Assembly (NCBI GenBank): GCA_946186215.1
Contig: CAMHMM010000022.1
Span: 1 to 13,687, forward strand
DNA: 13,687 nt
Source: an uncultured Ruminococcus sp.
Lineage (GTDB): Bacteria > Bacillota > Clostridia > Oscillospirales > Ruminococcaceae
Direction of reading: 5' to 3'
The position numbers and the translations under genes were made by a program. Below, one piece after another: positions 1 through 7,168 of this stretch. The notes under the pieces were generated by a model. That model saw only the letters and a list, made by a program, of their open reading frames with translations. It had not been told where the DNA came from and made no database searches. Position 1 is the stretch's first letter; each line of letters opens with the position of its first letter.

Positions 1-1356
1 GATGATATACCCTCCGAGGCCGTGACCGTTGCCGATACCACAGTAACAGAAAAGGCTACGGCAGTAGTCCGCAAGCTCAGCCCCCGTTCTACGGCTGAGA
101 CCGAAGAAGGTCATACTACCTATTCACAGCAGACGGATGATCCCAACGAAGCAGATGGTGACACAGAGCCCGGTGCAGACAGTGATGAGACCGTTATCCC
201 GGGTACAGACGAGACAGAGCTTACGGACGGGGCCGCTGAGACCTCAGTGCCCGACCAGTCAGCACCTGTGACCGAGACCGCTGCAGTGACAGAAAGCGAC
301 ACATCTGTATCGTCAGAGGCAACTGAAAGTCAGCCCGAAACCGCTGAAGAGGTCACCGAAGCTGTGCAGACCACTGCGGCAGTGACTGCGACTACGACGG
401 CTGTGACAACAATAAAGCCATATGAGAAGATCTACGATCCTCTTGTGTATGACAACACCTATTTTAGCAATGATATTTTCATAGGAGATTCCATCTCCAC
501 AGGCCTTCCCCTTTACAGATACATCGACGCAAAGAATGTCTTTGCAAAGATCGGCCTTAATCCGTCCACTGCGCTTACCAAGAAGGTCTCCACATCATAC
601 GGAAATCTCACCATATATGAAATGGTACGCTATGTCCGCCCAAGGCATGTCTACATCATGCTTGGCTCCAACGGCATACAGTGGCTTACCAACAAGGATA
701 TGGTCACAAGCATGGGCAAGCTCTGCGAGAACATACTTGCGGATTCTCCCGCGACCGAGATAGTTATTCTGAGCATACCGCCTGTCACATCGGGATATGA
801 TGCATCTGTTGACAATCTTAATGTGATGTACAAGGTCAATTCCTACAACGCCGATCTGAAAAGGCTTTGTGAGGATAAGGGCTATAAATATATAGATATC
901 TGCACACCCCTCAAGGATACCAACGGCTACTTCTCTGCAAGCTATGCGGAAAAGGACGGACTTCATTTCAAGCCCGCAGCCTACGGCATACTGCTGGGCA
1001 AGGTGTACTATGAAATGGCCAGCGATGATGAACAGGCAAGACTTGAAGCTGAGAGACTGGCTGCACTGACAGAGGCTGTCACCGAGGAAGAGACAACCAC
1101 AGAGGCCACCACGGAGGAGACTACCGAAACTACAACGGAGACCACGACAGTGACCACCGTCGAAACAACGCAGACAACGACTGAGCTCACAACTGTTACC
1201 ACAACTGTCACCACCGAACAGACCACAGCAAAGCCCAAGAAGAAAAAGGTAACTCAGGTACAGACCGAGGAAACAGAGCCCACGGAGGAAACTACTGCGG
1301 GAAACACCGCTCCCCCGACTGACAGCGTATTCACAACTGTTAAAAAGAAGAAATGA
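1..1356 (+). CDS. SGNH/GDSL-type hydrolase with Thr/Glu-rich linkers (5' end outside window)
   Basis: The reading frame is open to the left edge, so the true start lies outside; a GTG at 22 is available but has no reason to be the start. About 130 residues of low-complexity Thr/Ala/Glu/Asp sequence lead into an SGNH hydrolase domain (about 430-1010). The family's blocks are visible: GDS with the nucleophile serine at 484-492, a GSNG oxyanion-hole block at 664-675, and the D-G-L-H catalytic Asp/His block at 955-966. A second Thr/Glu-rich tail and a lysine-rich end (KKKK) follow. Family members hydrolyse acyl or acetyl esters of lipids, glycans or peptidoglycan; the substrate cannot be told here. 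The linkers are typical of exported Ruminococcus proteins, so a surface or secreted location is inferred, but the signal peptide would be off-window. No sortase or dockerin motif is seen. Its stop overlaps the queH start (ATGA). Confidence 0.85.
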   Translation, partial: DDIPSEAVTVADTTVTEKATAVVRKLSPRSTAETEEGHTTYSQQTDDPNEADGDTEPGADSDETVIPGTDETELTDGAAETSVPDQSAPVTETAAVTESDTSVSSEATESQPETAEEVTEAVQTTAAVTATTTAVTTIKPYEKIYDPLVYDNTYFSNDIFIGDSISTGLPLYRYIDAKNVFAKIGLNPSTALTKKVSTSYGNLTIYEMVRYVRPRHVYIMLGSNGIQWLTNKDMVTSMGKLCENILADSPATEIVILSIPPVTSGYDASVDNLNVMYKVNSYNADLKRLCEDKGYKYIDICTPLKDTNGYFSASYAEKDGLHFKPAAYGILLGKVYYEMASDDEQARLEAERLAALTEAVTEEETTTEATTEETTETTTETTTVTTVETTQTTTELTTVTTTVTTEQTTAKPKKKKVTQVQTEETEPTEETTAGNTAPPTDSVFTTVKKKK

Positions 1357-2039
1357 ACGATAACGCTCAAAAAAATGCGGCTGCGGGAAAGCCCCGCAGG
1401 AATTACCAGCTGATGTCCGACGAGATAATAGCCTCGCTGAACGGGACGACACCGACAATGCTCCTGCATTGCTGCTGTGCGCCATGTTCAACCTATGTGC
1501 TGGAGTATCTGAGCAGGTATTTTCGCATCACCGCATATGCCTTCAACCCCAACATCTACCCCGAGGAAGAATTTTACAAACGCCGCAGCGAGCAGGAAAG
1601 GCTCATTTCGCAGATGGAGTTTGAAAATCCCGTCGGGTTTATCGGCGAGGAATACGAATCCGAGCTGTTCTATCAGGCAGTGCGGGGGCTCGAACACACC
1701 GGCGAGAGAGGTGCACGGTGCTACGAGTGCTACAAGCTGCGCCTTGCAAGAACGGCACAGACCGCAAGACGACTGGGCTTTGACTATTTCACCACGACAT
1801 TATCCATAAGCCCCCTGAAAAACGCCGACTGGCTCAATGAGATAGGCGCTTCTTTAGAGGGAGACGGACTTAAATACTTCTATTCGGATTTCAAGAAGCG
1901 CAGCGGCTTCAAACGCTCAACAGAGCTTTGCCGCCAGTACTGCATTTACCGCCAGAATTACTGCGGCTGCGTCTTTTCCGCAAAAGAGGCGGAGGAAAGG
2001 CAGCAGAAAAAAGCTGCCGAGACACAGAACGGGCAGTAA
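1353..2039 (+). CDS. queH: Epoxyqueuosine reductase QueH
   Basis: QueH performs the last step of queuosine synthesis, reducing epoxyqueuosine in the tRNA wobble position; it replaces QueG in many Firmicutes. The diagnostic H-C-C-C-A-P-C motif is at residues 39-45, followed by the FNPNIYP block (64-70) and the paired cysteines C123 and C126 in RCYEC, which with the N-terminal cysteines are the expected iron-sulfur ligands. TTLSISPLKN and a Cys-rich C-terminal part (CRQYCIYRQNYCGC) are also family features. At 228 residues it is slightly longer than usual, owing to a charged N-terminal extension of about 30 residues. The ATG at 1353 overlaps the previous stop by four bases, indicating translational coupling to the hydrolase gene. 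No other queuosine genes lie in the window. Confidence 0.93.
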   Translation: MNDNAQKNAAAGKPRRNYQLMSDEIIASLNGTTPTMLLHCCCAPCSTYVLEYLSRYFRITAYAFNPNIYPEEEFYKRRSEQERLISQMEFENPVGFIGEEYESELFYQAVRGLEHTGERGARCYECYKLRLARTAQTARRLGFDYFTTTLSISPLKNADWLNEIGASLEGDGLKYFYSDFKKRSGFKRSTELCRQYCIYRQNYCGCVFSAKEAEERQQKKAAETQNGQ

Positions 2040-2114
2040 TGCGCTATGTATGTGATAAAAAGGAGGAGCACCAAGGGCACAGGCTCATCAGCCGTCCGGG
2101 TGTGAGATACAGAG

Positions 2115-2636
2115 ATGTTAGAAAAGATAAAGGAGCATGAAAGGCGGTTTTCCACGCCGGGAACGGCAGTTGTCTGCTGTATGGCGATGCTTGTCATAAC
2201 CTTCTGGAGCTATGAAAAGCATGTGCCCGAGGTGGTCATGAAGCCCCTGCGGATTGTAGCTCTCATTGCGGCGATACTGCTCTGGATATATGTTTCGTTT
2301 ATGCGCGGGCTTATAAAAAGAACAGCCTTCACATTCTTTACCGCGTTTTATTTCCTGCTGCCGGTGTTCATCGTGCAGTATACGGAGAAAATGACAGATC
2401 CCAAGACCTATGATCCAAACCTCGCCCTGATAGGCAATTACTGCCGTCTGATAGGCATTATGCCCTTCCAGAATATGCCTGTGCTGAAGGATGTGGATCC
2501 TCTTACCGCATCGGTCATATTTTCGAGCATATGCATAGTGGTGTTTATAATCGGTATGCTCGTAGGCGGCAAGGATGCCCCGCAGGGCCCGGCTGCAGAA
2601 AGCAACGAAACAGATACGGAAGAAACTGATGACTGA
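2115..2636 (+). CDS. Unrecognised four-helix membrane protein
   Basis: I do not recognise this family. The 173-residue product shows a short charged N-terminus, four hydrophobic segments (about residues 17-34, 43-66, 73-92 and 128-148), and an acidic C-terminal tail rich in Glu, Asp and Thr. This composition fits a small integral membrane protein of the cytoplasmic membrane. An in-frame TGA at 2103 rules out an earlier start, so the ATG at 2115 is the first possible; its ribosome site (GATACAGAG) is weak. A much better AGGAGG at 2061-2066 is not followed by any start codon at a useful distance. It lies 75 bases after queH in the same direction and may be read from the same transcript. Two hairpins follow the stop. 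Confidence 0.7.
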   Translation: MLEKIKEHERRFSTPGTAVVCCMAMLVITFWSYEKHVPEVVMKPLRIVALIAAILLWIYVSFMRGLIKRTAFTFFTAFYFLLPVFIVQYTEKMTDPKTYDPNLALIGNYCRLIGIMPFQNMPVLKDVDPLTASVIFSSICIVVFIIGMLVGGKDAPQGPAAESNETDTEETDD

Positions 2637-2638
2637 AT

Positions 2639-2662
2639 GCTCACCGTCGCAGGGCGGTGAGC
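2639..2662 (+). terminator. Hairpin after the membrane-protein gene
   Basis: GCTCACCG (2639-2646) pairs with CGGTGAGC (2655-2662) across an 8-base loop, starting two bases after the stop codon and followed by a weak T-rich stretch (ATTGTTTA). It is likely an intrinsic terminator, perhaps helped by the next hairpin. Confidence 0.6.
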
Positions 2663-2672
2663 ATTGTTTATC

Positions 2673-2708
2673 AAAAATGTCCCCCGTCAATGGCGGAGGA
2701 CATTTTTT
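2673..2708. terminator. Bidirectional intrinsic terminator between convergent units
   Basis: AAAAATGTCC (2673-2682) pairs with GGACATTTTT (2698-2707), with three more pairs inside. Flanking A and T runs give a U tract on both strands, so it can end the plus-strand queH unit and the minus-strand oadGB unit, whose oadB stop is at 2742. Confidence 0.85.
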
Positions 2709-2741
2709 GGATCTTTTCAAAACACAGTTTACTTTGCCTGC

Positions 2742-3941
2742 TTAGTGAGGTATTATGCTCAGGAGCACGCCTGCTGCAACTGCTGAACCGATAACGCCCG
2801 CAACATTGGGACCCATTGCGTGCATGAGCAGGAAGTTGGTGGGATCAGCCTCGGAGCCGACCAGCTGAGACTGGCGGGCAGCCATGGGAACAGCGGAAAC
2901 GCCTGCCGAACCGATAAGGGGGTTTACCTTGCCGTGTGTTGCAACGCACATGATCTTGCCGAATATCAGGCCGGATGCGGTGCCTACCATAAAGGAGATA
3001 ACACCGAGGATCATTACCTTGATAAACGCAAATGAAATGACCTTGTCTGCAACGGTGGTAGCGCCAACGGAAATACCCAGGAATATTGTGATTATATTCA
3101 TCAGCTCGTTCTGAGCGGTCTTGCAGAGTCTGTCAACAACGCCGCATTCCTTGAACAGATTGCCCAGCATCAGCATACCAACGAGGGGAGCTGCGGAGGG
3201 AACGAGAAGCGCGATTATGATAGTAACGGCGATGGGGAAGATTATCTTTTCGGTCTTGCTTACGGTACGCAGTGTCTCCATGCGGATGCAGCGTTCCTTC
3301 TTGGTGGTAAGGGCACGCATTATAGGAGGCTGTATCAGCGGAACGAGCGCCATATAGGTATAAGCCGCAAGAGCGATGGTACCGACCTCGACGGAGAATG
3401 TACCGCCTGTGAGCAGCTTGCTGGCAACATAGATGGATGTGGGGCCGTCAGCACCGCCGATGATGGCGATGGAACCTGCCTCGGACTGATTAAAGCCGAG
3501 CACTGCTGCGCCGATGAAGGTGAGGAATATGCCTGCCTGTGCGGCAGCGCCGAGGATAAACGACTTGGGGTTGGCGATAAGGGGCGCAAAATCCGTCATA
3601 CAGCCTATCCCGAGGAATATGAGAGAGGGATAGATCTGGAGCTTGACACCCAGATAGAGCATATCAAGAAGTCCGCCGTTGTGAAGGATATTGGCAAAAT
3701 CAAGCTCCCTGCCGCCGTCGATGTTCCAGAGCTCCGGATGATACATCCCTGTCATGGGAAGATTGGTAAGGAGCATTCCGAAGGAGATGGGCAGAAGCAG
3801 CAGCGGCTCATACCCTTTCTTGATTGCAAGGAACATAAACACGAATGAAATGCCGATCATAACAAGGTTTCGCCATGTCATGCAGGCAAGACCGGAGCTT
3901 GCCACAAGCTCCGCTACGGTATCTAAAAAGGTCTGCAGCAT
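2742..3941 (-). CDS. oadB: Na+-translocating decarboxylase, beta subunit (OadB/MmdB/GcdB family)
   Basis: This is the carboxybiotin decarboxylase and sodium channel subunit of the biotin-dependent sodium pumps (oxaloacetate, methylmalonyl-CoA or glutaconyl-CoA decarboxylases). The 399 residues form a chain of hydrophobic helices. The conserved GGADGPTSI block (residues 162-170) carries D165, matching the Asp essential for Na+ transport in the Klebsiella protein. The C-terminal signature block containing GSAGVSAVPMAAR and MHAMGPNVAGVIGSA is intact. Length is normal for the Gram-positive form. The ATG at 3941 has a strong GGGAGGG site on the minus strand and follows oadG after 16 bases. Which substrate the complex uses depends on an alpha subunit that is not in this window, so the gene symbol denotes the family only. 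Confidence 0.93.
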   Translation of the reverse strand: MLQTFLDTVAELVASSGLACMTWRNLVMIGISFVFMFLAIKKGYEPLLLLPISFGMLLTNLPMTGMYHPELWNIDGGRELDFANILHNGGLLDMLYLGVKLQIYPSLIFLGIGCMTDFAPLIANPKSFILGAAAQAGIFLTFIGAAVLGFNQSEAGSIAIIGGADGPTSIYVASKLLTGGTFSVEVGTIALAAYTYMALVPLIQPPIMRALTTKKERCIRMETLRTVSKTEKIIFPIAVTIIIALLVPSAAPLVGMLMLGNLFKECGVVDRLCKTAQNELMNIITIFLGISVGATTVADKVISFAFIKVMILGVISFMVGTASGLIFGKIMCVATHGKVNPLIGSAGVSAVPMAARQSQLVGSEADPTNFLLMHAMGPNVAGVIGSAVAAGVLLSIIPH

Positions 3942-3957
3942 TATTATTCCCTCCCGT

Positions 3958-4332
3958 TTAAATCGATCTCATGCTGTCGAGAACAGCGGCGCTTGCCCAT
4001 GCGCTCCTGCCGCCTGTGCGTGCGGGCTTGACAGAGCGGATCCTGAGCTGTCTGCCGGTTTCGGCTGAGATCTGCGCTACTGCGGCGGCGATCACTGCGA
4101 TCACCTCATCATCATCGGAGAGGGGTGCAGGCACCTCTGCAGGCACTGCGGGAGCCGCCGATCTTACCGGGGCGGGGATATCCGGCGGGGCGATCTTAGC
4201 GGGCTGCTTTTTTGCGGCGATGAGATCGAATATCTTTCCCATGAGCGATACGGCGAGTATCAGAATGAAGAGCGCCACAAAAACGATAAGCAGACCGGAG
4301 AACACCACGGTTGCCACATAGTCCGGAGACAT
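3958..4332 (-). CDS. oadG: Na+-translocating decarboxylase, gamma subunit (OadG family)
   Basis: The gamma subunit is a small membrane anchor that holds the carboxyltransferase and beta subunits of the pump together. The 124-residue product has one N-terminal membrane helix (about residues 7-31), then a Lys-containing stretch, a Pro/Ala-rich linker (about 44-71), and the D-D-D-E-V-I-A-V-I-A-A-A-V-A pattern typical of gamma C-terminal regions. The ATG at 4332 is preceded by AAAGGATG. It is the first gene of an oadG-oadB pair read from a promoter at 4377-4405. The Pro/Ala linker resembles those of biotin carriers, but no biotin-attachment lysine motif (MKM) is present, so this is not a fused carrier. 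Confidence 0.85.
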   Translation of the reverse strand: MSPDYVATVVFSGLLIVFVALFILILAVSLMGKIFDLIAAKKQPAKIAPPDIPAPVRSAAPAVPAEVPAPLSDDDEVIAVIAAAVAQISAETGRQLRIRSVKPARTGGRSAWASAAVLDSMRSI

Positions 4333-4376
4333 ATATTTTCATCCTTTCAAGTGTAAATATAAAAAGTACAGATATC

Positions 4377-4405
4377 ATTATAGCACACTGAAAACAAAGT
4401 TTCAA
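4377..4405 (-). promoter_or_regulatory. Promoter of oadG-oadB
   Basis: On the minus strand, TTGAAA (4405-4400) and TATAAT (4382-4377) are separated by exactly 17 bases, with TGC directly before the -10 giving an extended -10 element. The start point would fall near 4370, leaving a leader of about 35-40 bases. Confidence 0.85.
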
Positions 4406-4440
4406 GTCTTTTTATGCGAATGTTCTTGAAATTACAGGTC

Positions 4441-4652
4441 GGTCGGCGGGCAAAGCCCGCAGTTACCCGTACTCTCTTTTGTGGGGAGCCTTTCATTTGA
4501 GGCTCGGTTCGGCAGTGCCGACACCCACTCGTTCGTTTATTCGCTGTAAAACTTTACTTTATGGCTCGGAGCTTTGGTTTAACCCCTCCACCACCGCCTG
4601 AGGGCGGCGGTCCCCCTCCCCTTTCAGGGTAGGCAAGACGGGCAAAGCCCGC
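4441..4652 (+). repeat. Mosaic intergenic repeat, copy A
   Basis: This gene-free stretch is built from modules that recur in the window. A GCGGGC-AAA-GCCCGC hairpin (4446-4460) runs into GTTACCCGTA (4462-4471). CATTTGAGGCTCGG (4494-4507) and GGCTCGGAGCTTT (4563-4575) follow. A block opening AACCCCTCC (4581) and closing CTCCCCTTTCAGGG plus GGCAAG ends near 4636, and a second CGGGC-AAA-GCCCG hairpin sits at 4639-4651. The 13-base GGCTCGGAGCTTT is found exactly, on the other strand, at 13380-13392. No coding frame is supported here. Such elements fit a dispersed repeat family; copy number in the genome cannot be known from this window. Confidence 0.75.
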
Positions 4653-4655
4653 AAC

Positions 4656-4684
4656 TTGACTTTATGATGTGTATGTGCTATAAT
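4656..4684 (+). promoter_or_regulatory. Promoter of the NUDIX-xth-era-recO-mutS2 operon
   Basis: TTGACT (4656-4661) and TATAAT (4679-4684) are separated by 17 bases, with TGC in front of the -10. The start point would be near 4691, giving a short leader before the ATG at 4720. It begins four bases after the hairpin of repeat copy A. Confidence 0.88.
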
Positions 4685-4719
4685 GTATATGATGATCATG
4701 ATATCCGGAGATGAAGCGT

Positions 4720-5124
4720 ATGACTTTTGAAAAATCCTGCGGCGCTGTGGTATACCGCAAGCACCACGGGAACCTTGAAATACTGCTGATAAAGCATATA
4801 AACAGCGGCCACTGGTCGTTTCCGAAGGGGCATATGGAGGACGGTGAAAGCGAGACCGAGACCGCCATGCGCGAGATCATGGAGGAAACGGGCGTTGATG
4901 TGATACTCGATCCCACATTCCGCGAAACGGTGACCTATTTTCCCCGCAAGGACACACAGAAGGTCGTAGTCTACTTTATAGGCCGCGCCCGCACATTCAA
5001 CTACACCCCGCAGGAGGGCGAGATAGCCGAGGTGCGCTGGGTAGATGTGGGGCACGCAAATCAGCTGCTTACCTATGAAAACGACAAGGTCATCGTGAAC
5101 AAGGCGAAGGCGGTGATAATATGA
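4720..5124 (+). CDS. NUDIX hydrolase, Ap4A-pyrophosphatase-like
   Basis: NUDIX enzymes cleave nucleoside diphosphates linked to another moiety. The full box G-x5-E-x7-R-E-U-x-E-E-x-G-U is present at residues 37-59 (GHMEDGE through MREIMEETGV), so the enzyme should be active. The lead-in GHWSFPKG and the small size resemble bacterial diadenosine tetraphosphate hydrolases, a tentative substrate. An ATG at 4711 is in frame, but the CCGGAG ribosome site at 4705-4710 touches it directly; the ATG at 4720 lies nine bases away, so the latter is preferred (134 residues). It is the first gene of a tightly packed operon and overlaps the next gene by ATGA at 5121-5124. Confidence 0.88.
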   Translation: MTFEKSCGAVVYRKHHGNLEILLIKHINSGHWSFPKGHMEDGESETETAMREIMEETGVDVILDPTFRETVTYFPRKDTQKVVVYFIGRARTFNYTPQEGEIAEVRWVDVGHANQLLTYENDKVIVNKAKAVII

Positions 5125-5504
5125 GCGAGCTTGCAGAACGCGCTGTGATGTATAAGCACAGCGGCAGCAACTGCTGTCAGGCCGTGATAAAGGCACTTTG
5201 CGAAAATGATGAGGGCGGTGCGGCGCTCATTGCCGCAGGCGCGGGCTTTGCGGTAGGCATGGGCACGACCGAAGCCACCTGTGGTGCGCTTTGCGGCGCA
5301 GTGATGGCTGCAGGGCTCAAAAGTCGCGGTGCGGGCACACTGGGTATGTCCAAGAATATGATGAAGGAATTCACACAGCTATGCGGCGCTTCCACCTGCA
5401 AGGAGCTCAAGGGCATCGCCACGGGTAAAACGCTCTGCGACTGCGACAGCTGTGTAAAAAATGCGGTCACGGTGTTTGAAAACGCCGCAGGAGGACTGCT
5501 ATGA
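5121..5504 (+). CDS. C_GCAxxG_C_C family (probable redox-active) protein
   Basis: This small Cys-rich family is named for its cysteine pattern and is annotated as probably redox-active; its biochemical role is not settled. In 127 residues there are nine cysteines: C18-C19 (SNCCQAV), C54 and C58 in ATCGALCGAVMA, C88 and C93 in CGASTC, and C106, C108 and C111 in LCDCDSC. A Gly/Ala-rich centre (about 38-65) separates them. No signal peptide is seen, so it is cytoplasmic. Both ends overlap their neighbours by four bases (ATGA), placing it firmly inside the operon between a NUDIX hydrolase and exonuclease III. The Cys spacing would suit a metal or iron-sulfur site, which is inference. Confidence 0.85.
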   Translation: MSELAERAVMYKHSGSNCCQAVIKALCENDEGGAALIAAGAGFAVGMGTTEATCGALCGAVMAAGLKSRGAGTLGMSKNMMKEFTQLCGASTCKELKGIATGKTLCDCDSCVKNAVTVFENAAGGLL

Positions 5505-6250
5505 AAATAATCTCTTGGAATGTGGCAGGCTTCCGCGCCGCGCTGAAAAAGGGCTTTGCAGAGTATTTTGAAAAGGCGGATGCCGATATATTCTGCATAC
5601 AGGAAAGCAAGCTCACCGAGGAGCAGAACGAATTCCATCCTGCCTCCCACCCCTATGAGTATCTGTTCCCCGCACAGAAAAAGGGCTATTCGGGAACGCT
5701 TATCTACTCCAGAAAAGAGCCCCTGAGCGTGACAAAGGGCTACGGCGAAGAGGAGTACGACAACGAGGGCCGCAGCATCACCCTTGAATTTGACGATTTC
5801 TACCTTGTGAATGTCTATGTCCCCAACGCAAAGAACGACCTTTCAAGGCTCCCCTCGCGCATGAGGTTCCAGGACACATTCAAAGATTATCTTGTGCGTC
5901 TGGCAAAGGATAAGAATGTGGTCGTCTGCGGCGACTTCAATGTTGCCCACAGGGAGATAGATATTAAGAATGTCCGCCCCAATATCGGCAGGGCGGGCTT
6001 TACCTACGAGGAAAGGGATAAAATGACCGAGCTGCTCGACAGCGGCTTTACAGACACCTTCCGTTATCTTCACCCCGACACAGTTGCCTATACATGGTGG
6101 TCATACATGGGCAAGGCGCGTGAAAACAATGTCGGCTGGCGCATAGACTACTTTATCGTAAATTCCGATTTTGCACCGAAAATAAAGTCCGCCGAAATAT
6201 ACGGCGATATCATGGGCAGCGACCACTGCCCGATAGGACTTGAATTCTGA
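5501..6250 (+). CDS. xth: Exodeoxyribonuclease III (AP endonuclease)
   Basis: Exonuclease III cuts DNA 5' of abasic sites and degrades 3' ends during base-excision repair. The 249-residue product has all the family's catalytic blocks: SWNVAG with N7, QESKL with metal-binding E35, GDFNVAH with D145 and N147, GWRIDYF, and GSDHCP with D241 and H242. Length is standard. The ATG at 5501 overlaps the preceding stop. It sits with era, recO and mutS2 in the same transcript, and recO and mutS2 share its DNA-maintenance role. Members of this lineage are often annotated exoA or xth. Confidence 0.95.
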   Translation: MKIISWNVAGFRAALKKGFAEYFEKADADIFCIQESKLTEEQNEFHPASHPYEYLFPAQKKGYSGTLIYSRKEPLSVTKGYGEEEYDNEGRSITLEFDDFYLVNVYVPNAKNDLSRLPSRMRFQDTFKDYLVRLAKDKNVVVCGDFNVAHREIDIKNVRPNIGRAGFTYEERDKMTELLDSGFTDTFRYLHPDTVAYTWWSYMGKARENNVGWRIDYFIVNSDFAPKIKSAEIYGDIMGSDHCPIGLEF

Positions 6251-6262
6251 CTGGAGAAGAAA

Positions 6263-7168
6263 ATGTCTGAGAGATCAGTTTTTGCTGCCATAACAGGCAG
6301 GCCGAATGCAGGTAAATCCTCGCTGCTCAATGCCCTTGTGGGCGAAAAGATCGCAATGGTATCCGACAAGCCCCAGACCACCAGAACGAAGATAACTGGC
6401 ATCCTCACCGAGGATGACCTGCAGTATGTGTTCATAGACACACCCGGCATACACAAATCCCACAACAAGCTGGGCTCCCATATGAACAAAGCTGTCCGCG
6501 AGGCTGTGGCTGATATAGATGTGATAGTGTATGTGATCGACAGCACAAAGAAGCTAAACGAGATCGACAGACAGACACTTGCCAATTACAGCGCGTCGGG
6601 GATACCCGTGATCGCGGCCGCAAACAAGATAGACCTTTTCGAGGAAAAGTCCGGATGTGCGGCAGTTCTGGCTGAAATAGGCGAAATATGCGAGCTTCAC
6701 TCGCTTATCCCCATAAGCGTTAAGGAAAACGACGGCATCGATATCCTCAAAAAGGAGATCGCGGGCTTTGCAGTGGAGTCACCCCACTTTTTCCCCGATG
6801 ACAAGGTGACCGACCAGCCCGAGAAGAAGCTCATGGCAGAGATGATCCGTGAAAAGCTTCTTCTTCTCATGTATGACGAGATACCCCACGGAATCGCGGT
6901 CGTGATAGACTCCCTCGACGAGAGCACCACGCGAAACGGCGAGGATATAATGAATGTCAATGCTGTGATATTCTGCGAAAGAGAGTCCCACAAGGGGATG
7001 ATCATAGGCAAGAGCGGCTGCAACCTGCAGAGAGCGGGCACCCTTGCCCGTGAGGAGCTCGAGCAGTTTTTCCGCATAAAGGTAAATCTGAAGCTGTGGG
7101 TAAAGGTGCGCGAGGGCTGGCGCAACAACGAAAGCCTTATACACAATTTCGGGCTCGATAATCAATGA
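6263..7168 (+). CDS. era: GTPase Era
   Basis: Era is an essential GTPase that binds the 3' end of 16S rRNA and helps mature the 30S subunit. The 301-residue product shows G1 GRPNAGKSS (12-20), the TTRTK switch region (39-43), G3 DTPG (59-62), G4 NKID (121-124), and a C-terminal KH RNA-binding domain with the GMIIGKSG loop (245-252). Length is typical. A GGAG site six bases before the ATG supports this start; the gap to xth is 12 bases, and recO overlaps the end by ATGA. Confidence 0.97.
   Translation: MSERSVFAAITGRPNAGKSSLLNALVGEKIAMVSDKPQTTRTKITGILTEDDLQYVFIDTPGIHKSHNKLGSHMNKAVREAVADIDVIVYVIDSTKKLNEIDRQTLANYSASGIPVIAAANKIDLFEEKSGCAAVLAEIGEICELHSLIPISVKENDGIDILKKEIAGFAVESPHFFPDDKVTDQPEKKLMAEMIREKLLLLMYDEIPHGIAVVIDSLDESTTRNGEDIMNVNAVIFCERESHKGMIIGKSGCNLQRAGTLAREELEQFFRIKVNLKLWVKVREGWRNNESLIHNFGLDNQ

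Noticed and set aside
595..1491. Long minus-strand open frame of 298 codons
   Set aside because: It is opposite the SGNH hydrolase and queH, has Ser/Cys-rich shadow composition caused by the Thr-rich plus-strand codons, and shows no ribosome site or recognisable domain.
2061..2066. AGGAGG upstream of the membrane-protein gene
   Set aside because: No ATG, GTG or TTG follows within usable distance, and the gene's own start is about 50 bases further.
4433..4655. CRISPR array or insertion sequence in the repeat-rich gap
   Set aside because: The modules are not regularly spaced with spacers and no transposase frame or terminal inverted repeats are seen.
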